This document shows, one piece after another, positions 25,420-34,423 of a DNA stretch of 64,000 nucleotides (positions are counted from its first letter, which is position 1; each line of letters begins with the position of its first letter). The notes under the pieces were generated by a model. That model ran no database searches and was not told the DNA's origin. It was given only the letters and a program-made list of their open reading frames with translations. The position numbers and the translations under genes are program-made. The stretch is from Frigoriglobus tundricola (GTDB taxonomy: Bacteria > Planctomycetota > Planctomycetia > Gemmatales > Gemmataceae), in the NCBI RefSeq assembly GCF_013128195.2, contig NZ_CP053452.2, positions 5,394,001 through 5,458,000 on the forward strand. The letters are read 5' to 3'.

Positions 25420-27425
25420 CCGCACCTCAGAACGAACCCGGCCCGCGGTGGCCGCTCCCGTGGCGGTCGGCGGCGGCCGGCTGGGCGGTGGCGGCCGCCG
25501 TGCTCGTTGCCGGCGTCCCGCTGTTCCTCTGCATGCCGCCGTGGACCGACGTGACCCTGTACGACATGGCCGCGCGGGCGGTCCTGCGCGGCGGCGTGTA
25601 CTACCGCGACGTCTTCGACACGAACCTGCCGGGCATGGGCTGGTCGATGGCCGCGGTGCGGTACGGCTTCGGCCCGAGCTACGAAGCGCTGCGTGCGGCC
25701 GATCTGGTCGTGATCGGCGCGACGGTGGCCGCGCTGTGCGGGTGGGTGCGGCGCTGCGGCGGCACGGGCTACGCCGTGGCGTGGTTCGTGGCGGCGGCGG
25801 CGCTGTTCTACCCGTTCCTGTCCGAGTTCAACCACGTCCAGCGCGACCCGTGGCTCCTGCTGCCCGCGATCGTCGCCGCGCGCCTGCGGCTCAGACGGGT
25901 CGCAAGACTGATCCCGCCGGCCCCCGGAGAACCCGCCCCCAACCCCTCCCTGAAGGGAGGGGAGCAAGACCTTCGGAGTTCCGACGCTTCGAGAAGGGCG
26001 GAGGAGGCTATGCGCGCGTTCCCCCCCCTCCCTTCCTCCCGCCCGCGAGAAGCTCCGCTGACAGGGCCGGGGAGGGAACCGAGCATGGCCGGGGGAGTGG
26101 GTTCGTCGATCCTCGAAGGGTTCGTGTGGGGGTTGGCGGTGTGGCTGAAGCCGCACGTCGTGGTGCCGGCGCTCGCGGTGTGGGCGGTGTCCGCGGTGCT
26201 GCTCGCGCGGCGCGAACCGCGGAAGCGGATCGTTGCCGACCTCGGCGGCCTGATCCTCGGCGGGCTCCTGGCCGGCGCGCCCGGGGTGCTGTGGCTCGTC
26301 GGGACCGGGGCGTGGCCGTACTTCCTGGACATCTTCCTCAACTGGAACCCCGACTACCTCTCGGAATCCGGCTCGGTTCAGATGCGGTTCAACACCGTGT
26401 TCAACTGTTTCCGGCCGTGGAGCCTCGTGCAGTTCCTCGCGCTCCCGACCGCGGCCCTTTCGCTCTGGGAAGCCCGCGTCTGGTCGCGCCGCCCGTGCGG
26501 CCCGAGGGCCGTACCCGGTTCCGGGTGGTTCTACCAGCCGGCTGGAGACGCGTGCGCGGTCCCCGCCCGCGCGCTCCTGGCCGCGTGCTACCTCGGGTGG
26601 CTCGCCCAGGTGGTGCTGATCCAGAAGGCATTCGATTACGTTCACGTCCCGCTCGTGTTCCTGGGCATGACGGTTGTCGCGGGGCAGCGGTGGTGCTTCG
26701 GCTTTGCGTACCTGCTGTGGTTCGGGGCGGTCGGCGTGCTGATGAACGCCGCCGACGTGTCGCCACCGCTCCGGCACGCGGTGGAAGCGATCTCCCCGCC
26801 AGAGAGCCGGCTCCGGCCGTACGTGCATCTGGAAAAGCACCCGCTCGCGGACGGGGAGGTCATGACGCTGTGGCCGCGGTGCTGGACCGAGGGCGGTTCG
26901 GCGGAAATGCGCGACCGGCTCGGGCAGTACACCGACGTTCACTGCGGCACGCGGTGGCGGGAACTCGAAAAGGTGGCCGCGTATTTGCGCACGGTCGATC
27001 CGCCGCTCGGGCCGGGCGAACTGAACTGCTGGCACGACGGCACGCACCCGTTGTACCTGATGCTCGACCTCGACCCCGCGACGCGGTACATGCACTTCGG
27101 CACCGCGTTCGGCATCCGGTCCAAGCGCGCGTCGGTCGCGGCCGAGGTGGCCGCGAGCCGGCAGCGGTACGTGGTGAGTGACCTCTTGCGGACGAACTGG
27201 GACCGGACCGCGGCCTACGCCCCGGCCGCGTGGCGCGCCGGCGACCCGTTACCGGTGTGGCTCCCGCCCAACGAGCGCGAGAAGTTCCCGTGGAACCAGC
27301 CGGTCGTGTTCCGCTCCGGCCGGTACCTGGTCCACAGGCTCGATCCGACGAAACCGCTCGGGGTGATCCGCGTGCCGGACTGGGACCGGCTCGACAAGCT
27401 CGCCGAGTTCGGGCCGGACGAGTGA
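25416..27425 (+). CDS. GT-C/GT39-like multi-spanning membrane protein, paralogue 1
   Basis: A polytopic membrane protein with the GT-C glycosyltransferase signature near its first outer loop (GVYYRDVFDTNLPGMGW), as in GT39/ArnT-like enzymes using lipid-linked sugars. About 47% identical by eye to the next gene. Homology with that gene begins at PWRSAA-GW, upstream of the first ATG/GTG/TTG in frame (GTG 25488); the only plausible earlier start is CTG at 25416, overlapping the preceding TGA as CTGA, hence this start. Residues about 167-228 are a repeat-derived Pro/Gly-rich insert absent from normal family members (see findings). The C-terminal 200 residues are soluble. Acceptor and donor are unknown. 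Confidence 0.75.
   Translation: MTAPQNEPGPRWPLPWRSAAAGWAVAAAVLVAGVPLFLCMPPWTDVTLYDMAARAVLRGGVYYRDVFDTNLPGMGWSMAAVRYGFGPSYEALRAADLVVIGATVAALCGWVRRCGGTGYAVAWFVAAAALFYPFLSEFNHVQRDPWLLLPAIVAARLRLRRVARLIPPAPGEPAPNPSLKGGEQDLRSSDASRRAEEAMRAFPPLPSSRPREAPLTGPGREPSMAGGVGSSILEGFVWGLAVWLKPHVVVPALAVWAVSAVLLARREPRKRIVADLGGLILGGLLAGAPGVLWLVGTGAWPYFLDIFLNWNPDYLSESGSVQMRFNTVFNCFRPWSLVQFLALPTAALSLWEARVWSRRPCGPRAVPGSGWFYQPAGDACAVPARALLAACYLGWLAQVVLIQKAFDYVHVPLVFLGMTVVAGQRWCFGFAYLLWFGAVGVLMNAADVSPPLRHAVEAISPPESRLRPYVHLEKHPLADGEVMTLWPRCWTEGGSAEMRDRLGQYTDVHCGTRWRELEKVAAYLRTVDPPLGPGELNCWHDGTHPLYLMLDLDPATRYMHFGTAFGIRSKRASVAAEVAASRQRYVVSDLLRTNWDRTAAYAPAAWRAGDPLPVWLPPNEREKFPWNQPVVFRSGRYLVHRLDPTKPLGVIRVPDWDRLDKLAEFGPDE
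25915..26100. repeat. genomic repeat modules inside the coding sequence of GT-C paralogue 1
   Basis: This in-frame segment contains module A (25936-25985, beginning CCCCCAACCCCTCCCTGAAG and containing a short hairpin) and module B (26041-26074, GCCCGCGAGAAGCTCCGCTG and onward). Both recur inside the neighbouring paralogue, module B there in reverse orientation. The translated insert (PNPSLKGGEQDLRSSDAS ...) is of low complexity and lies between two membrane segments. Confidence 0.75.
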
Positions 27426-27451
27426 CGCCGCGGCGCGTGCTACACTTCGCT

Positions 27452-29308
27452 ATGTCCAAAGTTGCTCGTACTCGTTGGGCGCCCTGGCGGTCGGCCGCGT
27501 GCGGCTGGCTGGTTGCGGGCGCGTTTCTGGCCGCGGGCGCCCCGCTGTTTCTGCGCATGCCGCTCTGGTGCGACCCCACGCTCTACGCGGTCGCCGCGCG
27601 GGCCGTCGCGTCCGGCGGCGTCCACTACCGCGACGTGTTCGACACCAACCCGCCCGGTTTCGTGTGGCTCCTGTGCGGCGTGCGGGGGGTTCTGGGGACG
27701 AGCAGCGAAGCGCTCCGCCTCACGGACCTGCTTCTCGTGGGCCTCGTAACGGCCGGGCTGCTGTGGTGGGCGCGGAAGGCGGGCGCGGACCGCGCCGCCG
27801 TCGCGTGGGCCGCGGCGGCGGGGGCCGCGTTCTACCCGTTCACGCACGAGTTCAACCACGTCCAGCGCGACGTGTGGATGATGCTCCCCGCGGGAGCCGC
27901 CCTCGTGCTGCGGTTGCGGCGCGCGGAAGACCCCACCCCCCCGGCCCCCCTCCGTTCGCTCCCCGGCCCTGTCAGCGGAGCTTCTCGCGGGCCGGGGCAA
28001 GGGAAGGGGGAAGAAGACAAAGACCCCACCCCCAACCCCTCCCTGAAGGGAGGGGAGCAAAACCTTCAGAGTTTCGACACCTCTGCGGGGGCAGAGGAGG
28101 CGCCTCGCGCCGTCACACTCTCCCTGAAGGAAGGGGGTCGGGGGGTGGGCCTCTCCCCCTTCCTTGAGGGGCTTTTGTGGGGCGCGGGGTGCTGGATCAA
28201 ACCGCACCTGTTGTTCATCGCGTTGGCCGCGTGGCTCGTGACGCAGCGCCGGTTGCGGTGGCGAGATCACCTCGCGGTATTCGCGGGCGGCGCGGTCGCG
28301 GGCGGCGCGGGGGCCGGCTGGCTCGTCGCGACGGGGGCGTGGCCGTACTTCCTGGACGTCTGGCGCACGTGGAACGCGGACTACCTCGCCACCGTGTACC
28401 GCGAGCTCCCGTTTCGCGTGCTGATCCAACTGGAGTACTTTCCGCCGTATAGTGCGTGCGCGCTCCTGGCCGTGCCGCTCGCGGTGGCAAACGTCCGCGC
28501 CCGCTCCGACGCCCCCGGGCCGTTCCGGCGGAGGGTTCTGGCGGCGGTGTACCTCGCGTGGCTGGTCGTGACGTTACTCCTTCAGCGGCCGTTTCATTAC
28601 CTCCACGTCCCCGAGACGCTGCTGATGATCGCGGTCTTCGCCGCGAACCGCTGGCCGGTGCCGTTCGCGCTGGTGCTGCTCCCGACGACCGCGGGCCTGG
28701 TCCTCGCGCTCAGCGGGCGGAGCGTTTCGCACGTCCCGCCGCACCCGGTGTTCGATGCGGCCCGCACGCAGTGGTGGGTGCGGTGCCTCGACCGCGACCC
28801 GCCGCGCGAGGTCCGGCGCGGGGTGGCGATGTGGGCACAGCACTTCGGCGGGACCGACCCGGTGGAACTCGGCGCGGTGGCCGACTATCTCCGCGGGCAG
28901 AACGTTCGGGACGGCGAACTCATCGCCTGGCACGATTCGCCGCACGGGCTGTACCTGGACCTGGGCGTGGAACCCGGGTTCCGGTTCATGCACGTCGGCA
29001 CCGCGGCCGGGCTCGGGAAATGGCAGGAGCGGACGGTCCTCCGCGAACTCCGAACCGCGGTCCCCCGCGCGCGGTTCGCGGTCTCCGACATGCACCGCGT
29101 CACCGCGCGGTACGCCGACCTGAACGACCCGAGCGCCGATGGCCTGCCGAACGTGTTGCCCGGGTGGCAGCGGGACGAGTTCCCGTTCGATCAGCCGGTG
29201 GTGTTTCGGTCGCCGAGCGGGCGGTACCTCGTTCACCGCATCCTGAAACCGGTAACGAGCGCCCGCATCCCCGATCGGCTGGACCAGGCGGAGCCGAACA
29301 AGGAATGA
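27452..29308 (+). CDS. GT-C/GT39-like multi-spanning membrane protein, paralogue 2
   Basis: A 618-residue paralogue of the preceding gene, start MSKVARTRWAPWRSAACGWL at 27452, 26 bases after its stop. Shared blocks: the first span, PLFLRMPLWCDPTLYAVAAR, the GT-C-type loop GGVHYRDVFDTNPPGFVWLL, FYPFTHEFNHVQRD, GCWIKPHLLF, WPYFLDVWRTWNADYL and the C-terminal soluble part ending VFRSPSGRYLVHR. About 8-9 spans. Residues about 160-237 are a second, larger repeat-derived insert at the same place as in paralogue 1. Role: probably transfer of sugar from a polyprenyl donor; substrate unknown. Confidence 0.82.
   Translation: MSKVARTRWAPWRSAACGWLVAGAFLAAGAPLFLRMPLWCDPTLYAVAARAVASGGVHYRDVFDTNPPGFVWLLCGVRGVLGTSSEALRLTDLLLVGLVTAGLLWWARKAGADRAAVAWAAAAGAAFYPFTHEFNHVQRDVWMMLPAGAALVLRLRRAEDPTPPAPLRSLPGPVSGASRGPGQGKGEEDKDPTPNPSLKGGEQNLQSFDTSAGAEEAPRAVTLSLKEGGRGVGLSPFLEGLLWGAGCWIKPHLLFIALAAWLVTQRRLRWRDHLAVFAGGAVAGGAGAGWLVATGAWPYFLDVWRTWNADYLATVYRELPFRVLIQLEYFPPYSACALLAVPLAVANVRARSDAPGPFRRRVLAAVYLAWLVVTLLLQRPFHYLHVPETLLMIAVFAANRWPVPFALVLLPTTAGLVLALSGRSVSHVPPHPVFDAARTQWWVRCLDRDPPREVRRGVAMWAQHFGGTDPVELGAVADYLRGQNVRDGELIAWHDSPHGLYLDLGVEPGFRFMHVGTAAGLGKWQERTVLRELRTAVPRARFAVSDMHRVTARYADLNDPSADGLPNVLPGWQRDEFPFDQPVVFRSPSGRYLVHRILKPVTSARIPDRLDQAEPNKE
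27930..28165. repeat. genomic repeat modules inside the coding sequence of GT-C paralogue 2
   Basis: In-frame insert of about 235 bases carrying module B (27961-27992, reversed relative to paralogue 1) and module A (28029-28078, same orientation), plus a second CTCCCTGAAGGAAGG-type hairpin near 28120. Translated it gives PAPLRSLPGPVSGASRGPGQ and a Glu/Ser/Gly-rich stretch that breaks an otherwise conserved membrane-protein alignment. Confidence 0.75.
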
Positions 29309-29801
29309 TCCTGATACACGGTCCGGTTGATGCGGTCCGTGTTCTGTATTTGTGGTGGCGGATTAACCGACGAGGTGGCCCCGGGCGTGTGGCGAGCACC
29401 GCGGGGCCGTGCGGAGTCGCGCTTTTCATCGGCCCACGGGGCGCCCGTCGGCGGAACCGACCATTCCGAGCGGCCCCGAGTGAGCTTCCCCAAGGGCGGG
29501 GAGAGGGCGGCGGGTCTTCGAGCCGGGTGAAGGGGCCGCGACGCGACAGTAGCGCCCTCGGCGTTTCAAGAGCGAGCGATGGGGCCAGACCGACCGGAAG
29601 TCGCATCGCGGTTCGTGCGCAGAGAACCGCTCACCTCCCGAACCGCGGCCCCGTGCGAACGCTGATCCACATGCAGTTCTTGGGGGACATTCAAAAATGC
29701 CCTCGCACCTCCGGCTGCGGCGCCCTTCTTGCTAACCCCTCACCACGCCGCTCCGAGCCGCGTGGTCGTGGCGGAGCAGAAACCTTCACCCGGAGATTCC
29801 G
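29309..29801. other. gene-free stretch, nothing recognised
   Basis: About 490 bases between the GT-C pair and the DUF4142 gene. Short ORFs here have no protein-like features. The part near 29495-29540 (GGCGGGGAGAGGGCGGCGGG) resembles 18650-18695, which suggests a dispersed repeat. Confidence 0.45.
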
Positions 29802-30311
29802 ATGATCCGCTCGATAGCACTGGTCGCCTCGGTCGCACTTCTCGCCGCCCCGTTCGGCGCCCGTGCGCAGGACGAGCCATCGGCTCCGGCCTTCGACGAC
29901 GCCAAGTTCGTGCAAGGGGTCGCGGTCGGCGGCATGTACGCGGTGTACCTGAGCGAGTTGACCGGAATGCAAACCCGAAACAGCAACATCAGGAAGTTCG
30001 CCCTTCTCATGGTGAAAGACCATCTCGCGGCCAAGGAGGAACTCGCGGCGGCCGCGAAGGCCGCCGGGGTCACGCTCCCCACGAAACTCGACGCCGAACA
30101 CCAGAAGCGGTACGAGACGTTCAAGGACTATAAGGGCGATAACCTCGACCGGGACTACGTCAAGGCGATGGTGAAGTGCCACACCGACGGAGTGGCCGCG
30201 TTTGCCCTCGCGAGCAAGGGGGCGAAGAACCCGGCCGTCAAGGACTTCGCGGCGAAGGCGCTCCCGACCCTTCAGAAGCACCTGGAGATGGCCAAGGCCC
30301 TCGAGAAGTAA
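29802..30311 (+). CDS. DUF4142 secreted protein
   Basis: A 169-residue exported protein: signal peptide MIRSIALVASVALLAAPFGA, then a helical ferritin-like DUF4142 domain (FVQGVAVGGMYAVYLSELTG, SNIRKFALLMVKDHLAAKEEL, ALPTLQKHLEMAKALEK). DUF4142 proteins are periplasmic or outer-membrane proteins of unknown function, sometimes linked with envelope stress. Followed by a perfect 22-base-stem hairpin 17 bases after the stop, so it is probably a single-gene transcript. Confidence 0.88.
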   Translation: MIRSIALVASVALLAAPFGARAQDEPSAPAFDDAKFVQGVAVGGMYAVYLSELTGMQTRNSNIRKFALLMVKDHLAAKEELAAAAKAAGVTLPTKLDAEHQKRYETFKDYKGDNLDRDYVKAMVKCHTDGVAAFALASKGAKNPAVKDFAAKALPTLQKHLEMAKALEK

Positions 30312-30328
30312 ATTCGGTACGTTCGGGT

Positions 30329-30376
30329 GGTAACGCGACACGGGCCGGGGAGTTCCCCGGCCCGTGTCGCGTTACC
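30329..30376 (+). terminator. perfect long hairpin after DUF4142
   Basis: A 22-base perfect stem (GGTAACGCGACACGGGCCGG GG and complement) around the loop AGTT, 17 bases after the DUF4142 stop. No T run; typical of the GC-rich hairpins placed after genes throughout this window. Confidence 0.75.
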
Positions 30377-30391
30377 GGACGGTGGTTCGGC

Positions 30392-30482
30392 AAAGTAGGC
30401 GACTCGCACCGCGAGTCGCGCCCTTCCATTGTGGAGGCCGTAACTGGCGTCAACTCGCGGGATGAAAGGCCGGCCACGACCC
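30392..30482. repeat. dispersed intergenic repeat, copy upstream of the ECF-WD40 gene
   Basis: Begins AAAGTAGGCGACTCGC and continues through GTGGAGGCCGTAACTGGCGT to CACGACCC. The part 30410-30482 is about 85% identical to 34271-34342, and the opening matches 57492 onward. The remaining 250 bases up to the ECF gene (to 30731) show no gene. Confidence 0.7.
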
Positions 30483-30731
30483 GACAGCCGGGACACGCGG
30501 GCCCGCCCAGGCCGCCATCACAAGTGACCAAATCGTCGAACAGCGGCGAGGTTACAGCTAACGGGCATCCGCCAATTGATCAGATGCGGGGTGCCGGCGA
30601 CGGCAGGCTTCCGATCCCATCACCGCTCCGGGGCTCAGTTGGTAAATCAGGACCACGGCTGCCCCCCTGTGCCATCCGGCGCACATGAAATGGGTGAAGG
30701 TAGCTCGCGAGGGCGTGGCGTGACGAACCAT

Positions 30732-33700
30732 ATGACCGCGGCGACCCGTGTGGCGCGGGCCGCGGCCAAAGCCGAACTGTCCGCACTCAGTGACCGCTCG
30801 CTCCTGACGCGCTTCGTCGCAAGCGGCGATCAGGCCGCGTTTGCCGCGGTTGTGGCACGGCACTCGGCAATGGTCCTCGGCGTGTGCCGCCGGGCACTGT
30901 CGCGCGCGCACGACTCGGAGGACGCGTGCCAGGCCGTGTTCCTATTGCTGGCGCAGAGGGCCGCCGCCACCCGGTGGCAGGCGTCGGTCGCGAACTGGCT
31001 CTACTCGACCGCCCGGAACGTGGCACGCAACGCCCGCGTCGCGGCGCACCGGCGGAGCCGCCGGGAGTCCCGCGCCGCGGTGCCCGAAGCGGTGTCACTG
31101 GCGGACGCGATGACCGGGCGGGAACTGTCGGCAGCCCTCGACGAGGAACTCGACAAGCTCCCCCCGCGATACCGTGAGCCGCTCGTCCTGTGCTACCTCG
31201 AGGGGCTCACCCAGGACGAGGCCGCCGCCCGACTGGGCGTGCCCGAAGCCACGCTGAAGAGCCAGCTCAAACGCGGCCGCAAGAAGCTGGCCGACGCCCT
31301 CACCGCCCGCGGCTGCGAACTGGGCGTGGTCCTGCTCGTGGTCGCGCCCGCGGCGGGCGCGGGGGCGTCCCCGCCGGGGCTGAACGATTCCATTCTGGTC
31401 GCCGTCTCCGGTTCCTCATCGGACGCCGCGACCGCACTCGCACGGAGGGTAGTTGTGGACTCGGTGCTCGCTCGCGTCAAAGTGGCACTGCTGGTGGTGA
31501 CCGTTACTGCGGCCGTCGGTCTGGGGGTCGCTCTCACCCCCCCGCCGGTCGCCGTCCCGCCCGAGGTCGATCCCAAGCCGGTACCCGCCGTGACGGACCA
31601 GCTCCCCGCGATGCGCATCGCCTCAGCGCGGTTCCGGGCTGCCGGGCCGATCGAGGACGCCCGCTATAGTGCCGATGGGAAGCGGGTCGTCGGCCGCGTC
31701 GGGGGCACCCTCTACGTCTGGGACGCCGCCGACGGCTCCCTCCTCCGCACGATCGACACGAAACTGGACCCGCTCCAAGACCCCACCAAGCATGGCGAGA
31801 AGGCGTTGGCGTTCGCCGTCCACCCCAAGGAGGCTCGCGTGGCCTGTGGCGGAGCCAATGGCGACAAGACGTACCTCCAGGTCTGGAATTTCGAGACGGG
31901 CAGAGTCGTCGCCGAGAAGGTCGCCAGTTGCGACGCTTTGCAGGTGCTGGCCTGGACGCCGGACGGCAAGTGGCTCCTGGAGCGGGCCAACGTCGGGTGG
32001 GAGAAGCCGACCGGGTGGAAGCTGATCGTCCACGACGACACGCTCGGGGCGCGCCGGTCGTTCGACTTACCGGACAAGTTCGGAGAGTGGGCGACCGTCT
32101 TGTGCCCGCTGGCGGGCGGGAAACGGGCGGTCCTGTGGCAGCAGGGCCGCGAGCCGACCGTTTTCGACCTGGAGTCGGGCGAGGTCGTCTGCACGATCCC
32201 GCACAAGGTGGGGTGCCCGTCCGATCTGGTTGCCTCCCCGGACGGCAAACGGCTCGCGGCCACTAGCACCGAGGACATCCGGCTCCTTACCCTACCGAGC
32301 GGGGACACCGACAAGCAGCTGCCGGTCCTCCGCAAGGCGTGGTGGAAGCCCCGCCCGCTCTTCTCCCCTGACGGCAAGACCATCTTCGTGTGGGACCACC
32401 GCCCGATCGCCTACGACGTGGCGTCCGGTGCGGAGAAGTGGAAGGCGACGTTCCGCACCCTGCACACGGTGCGGGTCGCACTGTGCGACGTGTCGCCGGA
32501 CGGGTCCACGGTGCTGGTCCGCCACGGCCACGGGCTGTCGCGGCTCGACGCGAAGACCGGGGCCGAACGCGACCCGACCGAACCGCCCTCGGTCCCGAGC
32601 GGCCTGGTCTGGTCGCCGGACGGTCGGACGCTCTTCACCCGCGCGGAGAACCACGACCGCACCTGGACGGCGTGGGCGGCCGCGACCGGCAAGCGGCTCT
32701 ACGACCTCCGGCCGACCGGGTTCGTGAAGGGCGATGACTGGAAGATGACGCCGGGCCTGTTCTTCATCCGCAGGGGCCGGGAGATCGCCGTCTGTCTGGA
32801 GAGGGCCGAATCGACCGAGAAGGCGGGGCCGAAGGAGTTCCTCGTTTTCGACGCGGCCACCGCGCAGTGCAAGGGGCCGCTCGGCGAACCGCTCCCCGAC
32901 GAGACGTTCCGCTGGATGCACCCGCTCGGTGTCGAGGACGACGGGGCGACCGTCCTGATGCAGGCGTACGCCGTGAGTGACCTCGAAAACCTCCGGTACG
33001 CGACGATCCGGTGGAACTCGGCGACGAAGACGAAACTCCGGGAGTGGACCGTGGAGGGGAACCGCTCCGGGACCGTGGGCCGGTACGGCCCCTTCGATGT
33101 CGCCGTCGCGGCCAAGGTCCCGGACCTCAACAAGAAGGACGCGAAGCCCGACCCGGCCCGAATCCGCTGCTACTCGCTGACCGACGGCAAACTGGTCCAC
33201 GAGTTGCGAACCGACTTCGCCAGCCTCGATCTCGACCGGGCGCAGGGGAACTTCTTGCTGGCCACGGGGTACGACAGCAAATGGGTCGCCCTTTCCAAGA
33301 ACAGCTCCCGGTACGCGCCCCAGCCGCCCTATGCCTACGATCTCTGGGACCTGACGAGCCGCGAGAAGATACGCGTCTTCGAGCAGGGCTGGCTAACGGC
33401 GGTCGCCCTCGCCCCGGGCGGTCAGTACGTTCTCCGCGTGCTCGACGACAACGCGTTTGAGGTGTACGAGCCGTTCGCGCTCAAGAAAGCGGTCGCGAGG
33501 ATCGCCACGCCCAGTCGAGTTGAGCATTTCGAGTTCTCTCCGGACGGCGGCCGGTTGGCCGTTTCGTTCGCCGACACCTCCCTCGCGGTCTGGGACACGA
33601 CGCCCTGGCAGAGGCAGGTGACCGAGCGGCTCGCCGGTACAGCACCGGCCGACTTGTCGCCGCTGTGGGACGACCTCGCCAAGGACGCGGTGACCGGCCT

Positions 33701-34127
33701 GCGCGCCGCCCGGTTGTTGAGCGCCACCGGGGACAAAGCCGTCGTCCTCTTGGGTGAGAAGATCGCGGCCAAGAAGGCTCCGGACGAGGGTCCGATCAAG
33801 GCCCTCATCGCCGACCTGGATTCACCCCAGTTCGCCGTGCGGGAGAAGGCCGAAAAGGATCTGCGGGACCTGTCCGTCTCGGCCGAGCGGCACCTGCGCG
33901 ATGAGTTGGTGGTGAGCCAATCACCCGAAGTCCGGCAGCGTGTCGGGAAGTTGCTCAAGGCTATTGAAGCCCGAAAACTGACCGCCGTTGAGAGCCGTGA
34001 GGTGCGGGCCGTTCAGGCGCTCCGGTGGATGGATACCGAGGCGGCCCGTGAGTTGTTAGCGAAATGGGCCAAGGGCGACCCGAGTGCGACCCTGACCAAA
34101 ACGGCGGGGAATCCCCTCAGCCGTTAA
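30732..34127 (+). CDS. ECF sigma factor fused to a membrane segment and WD40-like propeller
   Basis: A 1131-residue planctomycete-type ECF sigma factor. Region 2 covers about 26-105 (DQAAFAAVVARHSAMVLGVC, DSEDACQAVFLLLAQRAA) and region 4 about 135-190 (LPPRYREPLVLCYLEGLTQD, LGVPEATLKSQLKRGRKKLA). A membrane span at 251-269 is followed by WD40/PQQ-like blades (about 295-880; repeated FSPDGK/ASPDGK, LYVWDAADG, VWDTTPW) and a C-terminal helical domain (RDLSVSAERHLRDELV, VRQRVGKLLKAIE). This matches the Gemmata ECF group with long C-terminal extensions, thought to sense through the fused domain. The start at 30732 could also be GTG 30720. Related repeats lie on both sides. Confidence 0.88.
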   Translation: MTAATRVARAAAKAELSALSDRSLLTRFVASGDQAAFAAVVARHSAMVLGVCRRALSRAHDSEDACQAVFLLLAQRAAATRWQASVANWLYSTARNVARNARVAAHRRSRRESRAAVPEAVSLADAMTGRELSAALDEELDKLPPRYREPLVLCYLEGLTQDEAAARLGVPEATLKSQLKRGRKKLADALTARGCELGVVLLVVAPAAGAGASPPGLNDSILVAVSGSSSDAATALARRVVVDSVLARVKVALLVVTVTAAVGLGVALTPPPVAVPPEVDPKPVPAVTDQLPAMRIASARFRAAGPIEDARYSADGKRVVGRVGGTLYVWDAADGSLLRTIDTKLDPLQDPTKHGEKALAFAVHPKEARVACGGANGDKTYLQVWNFETGRVVAEKVASCDALQVLAWTPDGKWLLERANVGWEKPTGWKLIVHDDTLGARRSFDLPDKFGEWATVLCPLAGGKRAVLWQQGREPTVFDLESGEVVCTIPHKVGCPSDLVASPDGKRLAATSTEDIRLLTLPSGDTDKQLPVLRKAWWKPRPLFSPDGKTIFVWDHRPIAYDVASGAEKWKATFRTLHTVRVALCDVSPDGSTVLVRHGHGLSRLDAKTGAERDPTEPPSVPSGLVWSPDGRTLFTRAENHDRTWTAWAAATGKRLYDLRPTGFVKGDDWKMTPGLFFIRRGREIAVCLERAESTEKAGPKEFLVFDAATAQCKGPLGEPLPDETFRWMHPLGVEDDGATVLMQAYAVSDLENLRYATIRWNSATKTKLREWTVEGNRSGTVGRYGPFDVAVAAKVPDLNKKDAKPDPARIRCYSLTDGKLVHELRTDFASLDLDRAQGNFLLATGYDSKWVALSKNSSRYAPQPPYAYDLWDLTSREKIRVFEQGWLTAVALAPGGQYVLRVLDDNAFEVYEPFALKKAVARIATPSRVEHFEFSPDGGRLAVSFADTSLAVWDTTPWQRQVTERLAGTAPADLSPLWDDLAKDAVTGLRAARLLSATGDKAVVLLGEKIAAKKAPDEGPIKALIADLDSPQFAVREKAEKDLRDLSVSAERHLRDELVVSQSPEVRQRVGKLLKAIEARKLTAVESREVRAVQALRWMDTEAARELLAKWAKGDPSATLTKTAGNPLSR

Positions 34128-34423
34128 TCCGCTCACCGGGTACCGGCTCAGCGGACACTCTGGGTTTGCGCCTGGGGTGCGCCACGGTCGTCGCGTCACC
34201 CGACTGGTAACTGTCTCGGGCATCAACTCACTTGGCGGACCCGCCATTTAGATCAGACCGTACGAGGCTCCGCGGGTCGCGCCCTCCCATGTGGAGGCCG
34301 TGGCTGGCGTCAACTCGCGGGATTCCAGGCCGGGCACGACCCATCTGGAGACAGTGGGGGGTGTCACTCGCGGAGCGCGTGACCGACTTACAGAGGTGAG
34401 TCGCTCCCGTCCCGGCTACCGGC
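34128..34423. other. repeat-bearing gap between convergent genes
   Basis: About 295 bases between the ECF-WD40 and MMPL genes. It contains two adjacent copies of the dispersed repeat (34271-34342, and 34343-34390 matching 57511-57555). No gene or clear terminator is seen. Confidence 0.5.
34271..34390. repeat. dispersed intergenic repeat, double copy downstream of the ECF-WD40 gene
   Basis: 34271-34342 matches 30410-30482 in direct orientation (CGCGGGTCGCGCCCT, GTGGAGGCCGTGGCTGGCGT, CAACTCGCGGGAT, CACGACCC). The next piece, 34343-34390, contains GGGTGTCACTCGCGGAGCG, as at 57528-57546. Confidence 0.7.
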
